From the NCBI GenBank assembly GCA_035048815.1, contig JAUCBN010000055.1, positions 10,770,501 to 10,834,500 on the forward strand: a stretch of DNA of 64,000 nucleotides, written 5' to 3'. Source of the DNA: Abelmoschus esculentus (Eukaryota > Streptophyta > Magnoliopsida > Malvales > Malvaceae). Numbering within the stretch: the first letter of the stretch is position 1; each line of letters starts with the position of its first letter. Shown piece by piece: positions 37,906-49,927 of this stretch. The translations under genes were made by a program, and so were the position numbers. Below the pieces are notes generated by a model. That model had not been told where the DNA came from and ran no database searches. It saw only the letters and a program-made list of their open reading frames with translations.

Positions 37906-40161
37906 CGAGAGGGGACACGCACCGACCCTAAACCCTTGTTTCTTTTAGTTATGTTGTATAGATTTTTTTAAAATAGATTAATTACACATTTACTCTCTTA
38001 TTTTTTAAATATTTATGTTCGTCCCTCGATCTTTTATTTTGCTCTAAATTCTAATCCTAAAAATTTAAACTCAGAAACATAGAATCTACTCCTTAGCACT
38101 AAAACCCAAGCAAAAATACTAAAAACAAACCCTAAATACTAATTTTTAAACCCTATAAATTAAATACTTGTAAAAATTTATATCGAATATCAATGATTAT
38201 TTTCTTATACTTTTTAACCACTACTTTATAATATTTCTCCTAGATTTTAATAATATTTAATACTAATTAATTGTTCATGTTCGTTCGTTAAAAAATATAA
38301 CTTGTTTATGTTCGTTTTTTAAAATGAACATAAATCGACTTATATAAATAAATTTAAACAAATATAAAAATCGAACATAAATAAATGAATATACATTAAT
38401 AAATTTAATCTTTTAAAATATAATACTTTATTATAAAAAATAAAAAATAAAAATAAATATTTATAAATAAATTTAAACTAACATAAGTAAACATAAATGA
38501 ATAAAAAACGAAAAAAATTACTAAACGTTCACATCAAAATTTACGTAAAAAAATATTTCGGAAAAATCACAAGTACGTGAATAAAAATTCACCAGTATTA
38601 TAAAGACAAAAATAAATGTGATTTATCGCGTAATACGATTTATAATTATTCGATTATATTCTAACCCTAATTTAAAAGAATCTGTTTATAGCCCAACCCT
38701 AACCCTAACCCAAATCCTTAACCCCATTCAAAATGCATGCATTCCCATTCCCACTCTCTGCTGATTCCCATGCTTTTCTTATGGTGAAACTGAAAACCCT
38801 ACATTTGCCTTTGTACCTTTGATTTTGTTAGAATTTATTTTCAGGTTTAAGATTAAATTTTCGGGTTTAAAATTTAGAGTTAGTAATTTAAATTTTATAG
38901 TTTAAATGTAATGGGTGGTATAATCCTTTAACATATAACTCTAAAATATATGCTTAATACCGATATACAAAAATTTTATATTTTAGACTAATTGACTAAT
39001 GAGTCTGGCATCGATAGTTATACAAATTTTTTTATATAACTATTAGTATATATCCAACGCAATGGTCGATTAATCCGAACCAAATACTGCGTCGACTAAT
39101 TAAATTACTTCATTCACAAATATCATAATTCAAACATTTCACCTTAATTAAATTATACCAACAAAACTTTAATATCATGAGTTTGTAAAGGTGGCTCAAA
39201 AGGATTATTAGTATAACGATAAAAATGTCTCGAACGTTTAACTGAATAATTATTTAACCCATATTTTTTGAAGCATTTTAACACTAAATGTTTTCTTTGC
39301 GGGTTAAAATAATTCTTTTGTAGATAAAACTGATAATCAAAACATTAAATGGTTAGAAATAATGTAACAAACTTATATGACAGTGCATATAAACATAGGA
39401 GTGTTATATAGATAAATGTGTTGATTTTATAAAATGACATATCAATATAAAAAAATTATAAAATTATATAAAACTATAAAATTATTTTTCTAACGACGTA
39501 TTTTGTCAAGTTATTTATCATCAATTAATTAATATTTTTTATATAAAAAATATTTTTGATCTAAAATAAAATATTAAAGATTAAAATACTTTAAAATAAT
39601 GATTTCTTTTTTTTGCATTAATGCCTTTTTTACATTTATTGGCATGAAATAAATTATAAATATCATTTAAGTTGAAATTAATTTTATTAAAAAAATTTTA
39701 AATTAATTATAAATATGTCATAATGGAAAAGTGTTCACTTTCTTGAAATAAAAGAAATTAGTACATTTTAGCCTACAAAACCTATCAATTTCTATTGTAC
39801 AATCAGATTTTAGAGCAGACAAGTTGGGCCGGGCTGGTTAAATTTATTACACGATTAATCAATATAGAAGCTTGGAGGAAAGGGTTTCTTTTTAAAAGAT
39901 GAATAAATTGAGGACCTTTTTTAACTTTTAATATCCCAACCAACTTTTTTTTTGTTGGAGTAAATTGGGGCATCAATGCCCCTGAAGTTTATTAATTTGG
40001 TTTATATTATTCGAATTCGAGAATTAAATTTAAATAAATATTTGATATATTATCTAAGAAAAACGAAAATGAATGAATTATCTTGATTAAGTAAGACAGA
40101 GAATCGAGAGATAGGATGACCAAAGGTAAAAAGAGCAATAAGAGAATAATAGTTTTTTATC

Positions 40162-40367
40162 TACTAGCGCATGGGCGGAATTAGAATTTTTTTATAGTTG
40201 GGACTAAAATATATATTAATTTTTTTTAAATTGGCGAGGACTAAAATATAATTTTTCTAAAATAAATTATATATATTTTTATTTTTTTACTCTATGTAGT
40301 ATGCGAAAACAACAATTGGCGGGGACCGGAGCCCTAAAAACCCCTATGTTCTGCCCATGTAGTAGCG
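40162..40367. mobile_element. hAT-like MITE, family B copy 3
   Basis: A 190-bp element (40170-40359) lies between TACTAGCG and TAGTAGCG, an 8-bp duplication with one mismatch. The ends are inverted: CATGGGCGGAATTAGA on the left and CATGGGCAGAACATAGGG from the reverse-complemented right. It resembles the other family B copies in size, ends and A/T-rich interior. Confidence 0.65.
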
Positions 40368-40991
40368 GTGAGTAAAATTTGACTTGATTCGAAAAAATGA
40401 ATTATTCGACTCGTCTTGATACGAAAATATTCTATTCTTCTTGACTGAACTTGTAATTTTATAAACTTGATTAGACTCAAAAATTCAAAAAACTTGATTT
40501 ATAAAATAAAAATTCGAATAACGAAAAACTTTTAGTACTCAATGAAGTAATTTTCAAGTTCAAATCGTTCTCTCAATATGTATGTGTATTATATGTGGTT
40601 ATTGAAACCCATTTAAACTTGAACTAATATCATAACATTATAGATGTTTATAATTAAATTTAAAAAAAAAACTTGAACTCGATTTAACTCAATTTTTATA
40701 AACTTAAATTCAACTAAAAAAATTTCAAATAAAATTTAAGTTATAAAATATGACACTTCAACTCAACTAATTTAAAAAAATTTAACTCAACTTGATCGAA
40801 TGTTCGGCCTTACTGCATGGTCCTAAGGCAACACATGTCTGAGTTATAAATGCAAGGTATTCTTGTACTACACATTTGTAACAAATGCAAACTCCATGGA
40901 TTTACTACAATTGTTACAAGCTTTCACTTGATGTACTCACCTAACTTGTACGGCGAGCGTTACGGAAAGTTTCCGTGACATCGTGCCGATT

Positions 40992-43158
40992 TCAGCTCCG
41001 GTGATTATAGTCGTGAGAAGCGTTATTTGTGGATGATGCCGGTGTTGCAAGGCAAAGGTTTCGGCTGCCGGAATTGTTGAACGGGAGAGTAGATGGTGAA
41101 GCAATGGCATTGGACAAAGAGAATCCTGATGATGCTGCTATAGGAAACACCGGGGTCGGGGTAATTTTACCATCCCCTTGCATTTGCCAGAATCCGGTCG
41201 ACGGAACAAGTTCAACTCTCTTCTGCATTGCCCTTCCCTGTCATATCATAACATCATTCGATCGTTAGGTTCTACAATTGTCGAAACAACAGGCGAGGGG
41301 ACGACGAAACTCGCCCATGAAACGAAGGGAAGTACCTCTACGTATGGTAAAATCGCAGGTGGGTAAACACCGGATAGCATCGGAGGGTGCTTAGCTACAA
41401 TTGTTAGACCGTTTTGAGGTTGTACGCCCACAGAAGCAGAACTCTCGAACTGCAGCCTCTCTCCGGTGCCAGCAGCGTCACGAAAATGGAAAACCCCGGC
41501 ATTGTGACTCCCATTTCGAGCAACCGAAGGCGCTGGAATCCCGAGGCTCAAATCAAGATTGTGATGACAATTGCCTGCTTCAATGCATCAGAAAATTCAA
41601 CATCATAACGATCAAGAACTCGTTTTAAAACAATAAATAACAATAACAGACTCGAAAACCTGCAAATACCTCCACTATTTGCAGTCTCCCCTTCATAAGA
41701 ACTCGGCTCGAAGTTGGTCACAGCTTCACCTCCATTAAATTTCATGGCAGCCATATCATAAGCCCTGAATTCCGAAATCGAAAACCGAAAACCATAAGAA
41801 TCACACTCATATTTCATCAAACCAAAGACTTGTAACATAAGCTATGATACTAATCTCGATCATCGTCCAACAGACGATACAATTACAACCAAAAGATCAA
41901 ACAGAAGAAAGCTTTGGTGAATCGAATTCTCACTTCTTTCCGAGGAACTGCCCCATTCGATCTTCCCATCGACCAGGTTTATGCAACGTTACCCCTCTGT
42001 ACTTGGAGCTCCCCCGAGAGAATCCGTTGTTTTGTCGACGAAGCGTGTGCACGAATTCTTCTTTGTTCATGTGCTTCATCTGCAGATCAACACCATTTAC
42101 AACCAAAATCAAGTCACAGAATCACACAAAAAGCTACACAAACTCTGCAACATGTTCTACCTGTTTCATGTCTTCGTCGTAATCACTCAAACGGAAGTTG
42201 ATATCGGCATCGACTCCCCGGAACTTGATCGCAGCTCGATCATAAGCTCTGAATAAGATCCAAATTCAATTCAAATTTTGAGCAAACATGATACATATAA
42301 CAACTTATCAATCATCATGCAAAAAGAATTATAGTACTAAATTACGACCGCAACACAATGTAGCAATTACATCGTAACGGTTTTTAAGGTCACCGCGACA
42401 CCGTAATCTCACCTGGCAGCAGCATGAGCAGTGTCAAATCCTCCTGGCAACACAACAAAGAAGAAAACCCTAATCAGCAAAGAATTCAAAAATCCATGAA
42501 ATTATCTACAAAACCTTAAATTCCTAAAAAGAACATTAAAATTACCTAAATATACTTGCTTCCCACAATCCCTATTCACAAAAAAAGAGAATAATTTTAC
42601 ATTTGAATATTACCAAAAATAGTTAAAAAAACATTAGATTTCCGTACATGAATATTACCATATATGTGATTCCCACCGACCAGTTCTCCGGTAAAATGTG
42701 ACGCCGCGGTACTGTGAGCTCCGGGACCTCGGCCCTCGGCGGCTCTTCTTCGGTTGAGGCTTTATCAGAGCAGTCGTCAGCTCAGCCTCACCGGTGGACT
42801 CAGCATAAGATAAATTCAACCACTGGGGTCTACTAGTCGAACCCTTTGTTCCGAACTCCAACTCTAGACCCACCTTTGCTCCGGTGGCCGGAAAAAGCTG
42901 TTGAGTAACGAAGTCCGGCAGCGTGGCATCATCTTTTTCCTTCTTTAAGATATCAAAAACAAACGCCGGCGAAGCGTCGTTAGAAGAGTTCTCATCTTTT
43001 GCATTGGAAAACTGAACATCTTCATCAACAACCGATGATTTCGAAGAACCCGAATCCTCCATTTGAGTTAACGCCACCATCATCATCTTCTTCTTCTGGT
43101 CGATTTTCTCGTCACAAGACGACTCGCTCGAGACCATTTCAAGATTAAGATCCAACAT
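40992..43158 (-). CDS. APETALA2-type transcription factor, TOE (RAP2.7-like) group
   Basis: Eight exons on the minus strand: 43158-42659, 42571-42546, 42443-42413, 42248-42161, 42079-41934, 41764-41670, 41574-41336 and 41237-40992. They give 456 residues. The N-terminus MLDLNLEM and NLDLSLGIP after the AP2 repeats are LxLxL (EAR-like) repression motifs. The first AP2 repeat (about residues 148-204) is complete: SSQYRGVTFYRRTGRWESHI, then [20 protein letters not shown]. The second (about 239-290) goes from GRWEDRMGQFLGKK directly to AYDMAAMKFNGGEAVTNFEP and lacks the YIYLGLFDSE-type segment; from memory Arabidopsis TOE1/RAP2.7 shows the same gap. The last exon carries a miR172 target coding for AASSGF. 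Members repress flowering and the juvenile-to-adult change and are silenced by miR172. An in-frame ATG at 43194 precedes the chosen start; 43158 is preferred because the family begins MLDLNL. The gene runs left, and its upstream side faces the long gene desert. Confidence 0.92.
41120..41140 (-). promoter_or_regulatory. miR172 target site
   Basis: On the coding (minus) strand the site contains GCAGCATCATCAGGATTCT, preceded by TA. Against miR172 as I remember it, pairing is complete over 19 bases except one G:U pair. The two unpaired bases lie at the miRNA's 3' end. It lies in the last coding exon and encodes AASSGF (residues about 409-414), as in other AP2-type genes, so miR172 repression by cleavage or translational block is expected. 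Confidence 0.93.
41850..41880 (-). pseudogene. Possible remnant of a lost AP2-repeat exon
   Basis: Intron 5 of the AP2-type gene contains, on the minus strand, GTATCGTCTGTTGGACGATG followed by ATCGAGATTAG. It resembles an exon coding for YIYLGLFDSEIE: GTCTGTT, GAC and ATCGAG occur in order and at about the right spacing. It now has a stop in the matching frame and no acceptor AG in front. The segment lies exactly where the missing exon should be. The match is short, so this is a suggestion only. Confidence 0.3.
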
Positions 43159-44982
43159 ATCTTCTTCTTCTTCTCTTAAAACCAACAAAACCAAAGTAAA
43201 AACCCAATGTTTTTTTCTGCAGAAATCAACAAGATTTCTTCAAGGAAACTAAATCAACCCAAACTTCATAAAAGTGGGTTATTTTTTCCCTGTTGGAAAC
43301 CAAACATCAACAAGACTGCATTGGGGAAAGATTGTGTTAAATAAGAGATAAAAGATTGAAGTTTGAAGGTGGAAATGGAATAGAATTTGATTTCTAGAGA
43401 AGATAACTAAAGGAGAAAGGAAGAAGAAGAAGAAGAAACCATGGAAATAAAGGAGAGGATAGGAACATGTTAACAGTGAAGGTAGCCAAATGAACACTTG
43501 CCCTTTCTTTTTTGGGTGGGGATGCCAATTTGTTTATTTTTGTTAGGTAAAGTACATAAATAATAATTGTTAAATTAAGTAAAAATGAATTTTTGTCTAT
43601 AAAAGGTTTAAATTATAAAAGACTCACATCAAATATGGAAAAAAATACTTAAATATTGAATTATTATTTTCTCATTTTTAAAATATTATATTTTAAATAA
43701 TAATATTAAAGTTAGATTTATCAGAATTTAATTTTAAATAATAATTTACTATTTTTGTTTTATTTAAGAAGTGCAATATTAATTTTTTAAAGTCAAAATT
43801 TTAAAACTTTGATCATAGTTATTTTAAATATTTTAATTTATTAAATTTTATAAAATATATATTTTTAAACTATTTGATTAGAGGTTTCTAAAATATATTT
43901 TTTTATATTTTGATCAATAATATATTTAAAGTTATAATGAGTCAAAATTTAAAAAAAATTAACAAAAAAAAAGTTAATATTGAACAAATAAAGTAAGACG
44001 GAATGAATATTTTTTAAAATTAAAAGATTAAAGTCGAGGACAGAAAATCTCAATTTTGAATAAGTATAATATTGCACTAATTTTTTCGTGTAACCTTTGA
44101 ATTTAAAAAAATAGATTAATTAAAAAAATATTTTTTATTTTCAATAGATGTTTAAAATTTTATTTTTGCTTGTTTTAAAGTGAATTGAACATCCTACTTT
44201 GGCTTGAAAAAAATTAAGAACATGTTTTTGCCAAAAATATTTTAGATACTTATTTCAATAGATAAATATAGTTTAGAAACTTATTTTAAAATTAAATAAA
44301 AAATTAATTAATTTTTTTAAAAAATTATACTCAACTAAGCTCTTAACCAATCAATTAATTCAATTAAGTTCTTAAACCAATTAGTTAAATTATTTTACCA
44401 ATATTAATAGTTGAATCTAATAGTTTTTTTTATAGATTAATAGGTGCAATGTGTTGTATCACAGTATTATCGTTCGATATTTCTAAAATAAATATTTTAT
44501 TTATATATTTTTGAAATTCATAGAAATAAAAAAAATTAAAAAATTAAAAATCTATAAAATATATCAAGTGATATTAATTTTTATAAAAAAATTAAGATTT
44601 AATGGTGGAATGACTTGGTCTCAACTTCTTAAATTCAATTATTTTTTCGTTCTTATTAATTTTTTAATTTTGATTGTTAAAAAACTGATGCTGAAAATGA
44701 GATAAAAATTAATAAAAATATATATTTAATTAATTAATCTTATAAATGATATGACAGATATGATCATAATATAATTTTTTTAATATATTAAATCAATGAC
44801 AGACTTATAAGATTTTTAGGATAAATCCTCAATTTTTTATTAAAAATACAATTTATTTATTTATTTAAACCCCAAATCTTATTTGTCTCTCTTATTTTTA
44901 TAATTAATTATATTTTATCTCTATTTAATTATTGACTTCGTCCCTGATCGTATATAAGTGATTATAAAATAAATAGTACGAA

Positions 44983-45130
44983 TCATCTAGCCTCATCGGT
45001 TAAAGGAAAGATTGTTGTTCTTGGAGGTCACGGGTTCGAGCATCAATAATGCTAACACAGTGATTGAACGATTAATGTCTAAAGGTTGAGAGTATACTCT
45101 AAAACAGATACTACTGTAACCATCATAACT
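44983..45130 (+). mobile_element. tRNA-derived SINE-like element
   Basis: An A-box-like TAGCCTCATCGGTTAAAG at 44988 and a B-box-like GGTCACGGGTTCGAGCAT at about 45026 are spaced as in an internal RNA polymerase III promoter. The downstream region GTTGAGAGTATACTCTAAAA ends in a (TA)n run. A folded tRNA cannot be drawn, so this is not a tRNA gene. Ends and target duplication were not resolved. Confidence 0.45.
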
Positions 45131-45400
45131 GAATTAAATATATATATATAATAAATATATTAGATTGACTGAATAAATTCGGCCACCTTCCGCCGGTCCA
45201 CACGGCGGCTGGCCGACCATGGGCGGCCAACGGAGACACCAACAGCCAAATCTAAATATACAATGTTGAATTATTTTATATGTTCATAATACCCCACTTT
45301 CTCGATCAATTTAAGTGAATAATGATATTAAAAAAATGGGGGAAATAAGTGTAATCAGAAAATATTTAGAAGAATAGACCAAAAATAACAATACTTTTTG

Positions 45401-45445
45401 GATTTCGCCACCTGCAAGTGACGAGGTCCATGTACACCGTTGAAT
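45401..45445. repeat. Dispersed CGTCACCTGC repeat, family E copy 2
   Basis: The stretch TTCGCCACCTGCAAGTGACG followed by AGGTCCATGTACACCGTTGA matches parts of 26117-26245 and 58235-58345. Only this short core is shared. The rest has diverged or belongs to other sequence. Confidence 0.45.
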
Positions 45446-46236
45446 TTTAGATTCAAGAATGAATCGAGTAGTGTCTGGGCGGTCGTATCTCTGAAAATTT
45501 TAGATTCTCGTATAGTTTTGAATTTTTATTTTTATTATTTTTACTAATAATTTAATTTTACACTCTTTAAAATTTTAATATAACTTCGTAAAAATTTATA
45601 CTCTAACGTAAAATTATATGTATATCCTTGCATATATATATATATATTATAAATTACTAAATTCAACATATACGATTATTTTAAAAAATAACATTAACTA
45701 AATTTTCACCTCCTTACCGTTTGAATTTGCATTAAATTGTTGATAAAATTTTAATGATGTTAGACACTTAAAGTTTCTATGACTAAAAATGAAATTTCAA
45801 AAGTTGAGTGATAAACTTAAAAACATTTATAAGTTACGTGAACAATACATAATTTTATAGCTTGTCCCTTGGTTAATAATTGCTCAATTAATTGTATGGT
45901 TGGGGCTACTTTATCATCTAGAATCAACCCACACCACAAAAATAAAAATATCCAAATCAACAAAAGTACATGGAAGCAATTGTGGGTAGAAAACGTACCT
46001 GATCTTTGCCTTAAATTGATTTTATTTTCATTAAAAATAATATTTATAATCGATTATTAATTGGTCTAACAATAATATATGCTAGTCGAGAGATCATTTA
46101 AATAATTTAAATTTTAGAAGTTAGATTAAAAATATTACTAGATTTTCATATCAGATTCAACCTTTTATCTTATGAGATAGGATTGGATCCCTTTATTATC
46201 GATTTAGTAGCAGTGCCCGTACAAGACTATATGTAT

Positions 46237-46700
46237 GTTTTAATTAGGGATGAACATTTTATCCCGCCTGATCGGGTTTTGATCTGACCCGATTTGATCG
46301 GGTCAGATTTTTTGATGAAAATATAGGGTTTCGGTCAATTGGGTTGGGTGATTTTTTAAAGTAGTATCGAGTCGGGTTAGGTTTGAGTTTAAGGTATAAA
46401 ATATCCGACCCGATCTGGGACTAAATATGTAATTTTTCCATAATTTTTTTAAAGCTATTTATAATAATGGTCCTCTATCTATATTTTTTATGATTAGATC
46501 CTTAAAATTAATTTTTATTTATAATTTAGTCTTTAAATTATATATTTTTTTATAATTAAATCCCAAAAATTATTTTTTTACAATTTAGTCTCTAAATTTA
46601 TTTTTTCTATAGGTCAGGTCGAGTCGAAGTCGGGTTTAGAGTATTTGTGTTCGTGTGGGCCGAAAATCCGACCCGACCCGAGCCCAACTCTAGTTTTAAG
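46237..46700. mobile_element. hAT-like MITE, family A copy 4
   Basis: A 448-bp element (46245-46692) lies between GTTTTAAT and GTTTTAAG, an 8-bp duplication with one mismatch at the last base. The left end TAGGGATGAACATTTTATCC and the reverse-complemented right end TAGAGTTGGGCTCGGGTCGG are inverted repeats. Subterminal GATCGGGTT and CCGACCCGACCCGA extend the fold. Confidence 0.75.
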
Positions 46701-47630
46701 TTTTAACTACCTTTTGCTCCTCCTTTTGAGTAAAAATCTTTTACCTTTAAACCGTGGCTCTTTTTATGTTTTCCGTTAAAAAATCTTAAAAAATTAATTT
46801 TTAAGCTCTAACTCTAATTTTCTACATCCTAAACCTTAAACCCTACGTCTTAAAAAATACATCATACACCTATTTACCTAAACCCTAACCACAACCCCTA
46901 ACTTTAAATCCTAAACCCACTAATTTAAAATAAAAACATCAATAGAGACACAATTAGAAAGTAGACAATTTGCACCCCTTCTCTTTAGTTGATTCTCGTT
47001 GTTTTTGTATTTAGTCACATAAACACATTTTTTCCCCTCTATTTAGGTTAGTAAGATTTTTTAACGAGACATGAGGTGACATCTTTATTTTTATTTAAAA
47101 AAATATTTTTATAATAAATCTTAATGATATATATTTTAAATTATTTTACTAATAAATCATATATATATATATAACATCAAACTTATATATACACACATTA
47201 GGAAAGTGTTAATATACGGATTTGTCCTTTGGGACATAACATTAAATTTATGAGTCATCCTTGTCGGTTCATAAAAGGAAACATTTTTATTGTGTGGTCG
47301 GACCTTCACATTTTCCGCCAATCATATTTTCCTTTATGAAAGCAAAATATCATCAAGGGACTATAAATCCAAAATTTAAATGCAAATGCAAATAAATATA
47401 GTTTTTTTTTTATAAATAACGTTTTGAATTAAATTAAATTAGATATTTAATTAAATTAAATTTGTTATTTTAGATGTTTGGTGAATAGAAGATTATAGTA
47501 ATAAAACCCCATTGGTGTCTTTTTCTTTGAATTTTTTTTTTCTAACCGCTCTTCACTTTGGTCAACAATCAATCTTAGAATTGGTTGTCGACCACTGAAT
47601 GTATTATTTCTTTGTTTTTGTTTTTAATTT

Positions 47631-48070
47631 TAATAAAAATCTCTGTTTATATAGCACGTTCTTTTTGTCCTTATGACACGTTTTTCTTCTATCTTTGTGA
47701 CATGTTTTTGTTTTTATTTTGTGATTTGATTCATCTGCCTTTGTGGCATGTTTCAACATACCCTAGCGATCGATTGTTATTCGCACAGAGATTCAATCGT
47801 AGCTAGTTTTTTATTTATGTTTATGATAGTTTAGATCGCCTATAACTCCTTTCTTTGTTATGTGTCTCGTTTGGACAAAGACAAAGAGATTCAAGAAGCT
47901 TTTGAATTTTATTGGTACGATTTCTCTATAAAAAAATTTAGTTTTCTTTGTTTTGGGTTGTAAGAATTTTTAGATTGTTTAATCAAATTATTTTACTTCT
48001 TAATTACGATGTAATTATAATTTTTCTATGAATTTAGTAAAAAATTAGTGGAATTTATAAATAAAAAAAA
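47631..48070 (+). repeat. Dispersed 450-bp repeat, family D copy 3
   Basis: This copy matches 2696-3160 and 24381-24842 at both ends (GTGACATGTTTTTG-like start, AAAGAGATTCAAGAAGCTT and the ATGTAATTATAA tail). It lacks the middle part with GTGTACCGATATAATCAG. It is the most diverged of the three. Confidence 0.5.
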
Positions 48071-49472
48071 GATTATAATAATGAGTTTAGATAAAATCTC
48101 TCAAATTAAAAAAAAAAAAACTGACATAAGAGATATATTTTTACTCTTAACAATTACAAATAATCTCTAAATAACCTAAGCTTAACCTTTTTTATTTTCA
48201 TTTAAATTTAATAATTAATCAAATCATATTAAAAACAATTATATAAATAATAAATTAATATATAAATTTTAGTAATGTTATATTAAAAAATAATTTTTAT
48301 AATTCAGTTAATATTAATAGATAGAAATAGTAACGGGGTGGAGTGGAGCGAATTTTTGATCGCCCCTCCCTAAAAAGTAAGTCAATATATCAGATCTCAT
48401 CTTGTCTCGAAAATTTATGTATCCCACTCCATTTTAATCCAACCCGAAAACCTAGAAATCCAAACCTAATGTTTGAATTCAATGAGTGATTTAGTAAAAG
48501 ATAATAATGATTTTTAAAAGATTCGAGTTTAAATAATTTTATCTGTAGGTGTACATAAATTATTATATTGATTTTAAGAATATTTTGTGATAAACAACTT
48601 TTTATATTCCAACCTATATCCAAAACTATAGTTGGATTAAAATTAAGGTATCAATTTAGACTTGTATGTGAAAAAGTTGGTATCAATTTGTTTAATTGTT
48701 AAGCAATCAATTTAAAATAAAAATAGAGAAGTTATGATCTATTTTGTTTTAATTTTAAAATTGAAATAACCTAAGAGGTATTTAAATAAAAAAAATAGTA
48801 GGTCAAGACTTAATTTTTCTAGTGTAAAAATTAAGAGGACCTAAAAGTAAATTATGCTAAAAAGTGGGGGTTATATCTAAATTACAAAATTTTCAAAACT
48901 TAGTGAACCTTAAAAGTAATTGAGTTGAAAAAATAGGGGTGACCAAGATTTATTTTGTTTAATTTTAAAATTATGAGGATCTAAAAAATAATTAAATCAT
49001 TTTAAAATCTCGGGATAGGCACAACTTATAAATATTAAAAAAATTTAAAAACTAACTCATAAAATTTTAAAAAATTAAAAACGAATATATGAATTTTAAA
49101 AAATTCAGGCGCATAACCTGCATCTACCACTAACACAATATAGTATTTTTCACAAACATGTTTCTAATGTTATGGTATGTTATATTTATAAAATTTTAAT
49201 CTTTAAACTCTAAATCCTAAAACTTAAATCTTAAAATACGAATGTCTAAACCTGAATAAGATACATGACTATATTAAAAGTTCGTTTATAGAAAAAAGAC
49301 ATAATCCTTAAAATAATCCTTAAAAAGACATTAAATGGCTTGAAACATGCTGATATGACAATGTCATATAGAGAAATGAGTTGACTTCATAAAATGATAC
49401 ATCGATCAAAAAATAATTTTGTTTGTATAAAATATAAAATTATTTTTATGATAACATGTCATTCTATTAAAT

Positions 49473-49927
49473 CTTTTCATTAGGGATGGGCACGAAACCC
49501 AAACTGAATGGGTTTCGAACCGACCCGATCCGATCGAATTAGGTATTTTGGTAAAAAATTTGGGCTTGGGTCGAGTTTTTTTCAAGGGTGATCTCAGGTC
49601 GGGTTCGGGTTTAGGGTGGAAAAAATCTAACCCGACACGAGACTAATAGTGTAATTTTTTTCATATATATTTTAGGGATATTTACAATAATGATCATTCT
49701 TTATATATATTATACAATTAGGACACTAAAATTAATTTTTTACAATTAGGTCACTAAAATTTTAATTTTTTTTATAATTAAGTTCCTAAAATTTAGATTT
49801 TTTAATGATTTGGGTATGATCGGGTCAGATTTTTTCACCTTAAACTTGGGTCGGGTGGAAGGTATGATTCTTCAGGTCGAGTGTGGGTGAACCGAAAATC
49901 CGACCCATATCCATCTCTACTTTTCAT
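49473..49927. mobile_element. hAT-like MITE, family A copy 5
   Basis: A 439-bp element (49481-49919) is flanked by a perfect 8-bp direct repeat CTTTTCAT at 49473-49480 and 49920-49927. The ends TAGGGATGGGCACGAAACCC and (right, reverse-complemented) TAGAGATGGATATGGGTCGG are inverted repeats. It is the best preserved copy and a good reference for the family. Confidence 0.82.

Larger units (their letters stand above)
36510..40991. other. NF-YB promoter side and AT-rich intergenic region
   Basis: The 200 bases after 36510 are the likely NF-YB leader and promoter. Beyond 36780 the DNA is A/T-rich. It contains a local duplication (36840-37275), a fragment of a family C element (about 37800-37905), AACCCTAACCCTAACCC at about 38695-38711, a hAT-like MITE (40162-40367) and a CTCAACT-rich degenerate element (40367-40815). 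No exon is recognised. Confidence 0.55.

Noticed and set aside
41764..42079. The shortened second AP2 repeat as proof of a pseudogene
   Set aside because: All exon phases agree, the frame is open to the stop, the miR172 site is kept, and TOE1-type proteins have the same gap as I recall. A functional gene is more likely.
44983..45070. tRNA gene
   Set aside because: A-box and B-box-like words are present, but no acceptor stem or anticodon arm can be drawn. SINE remains the better reading.
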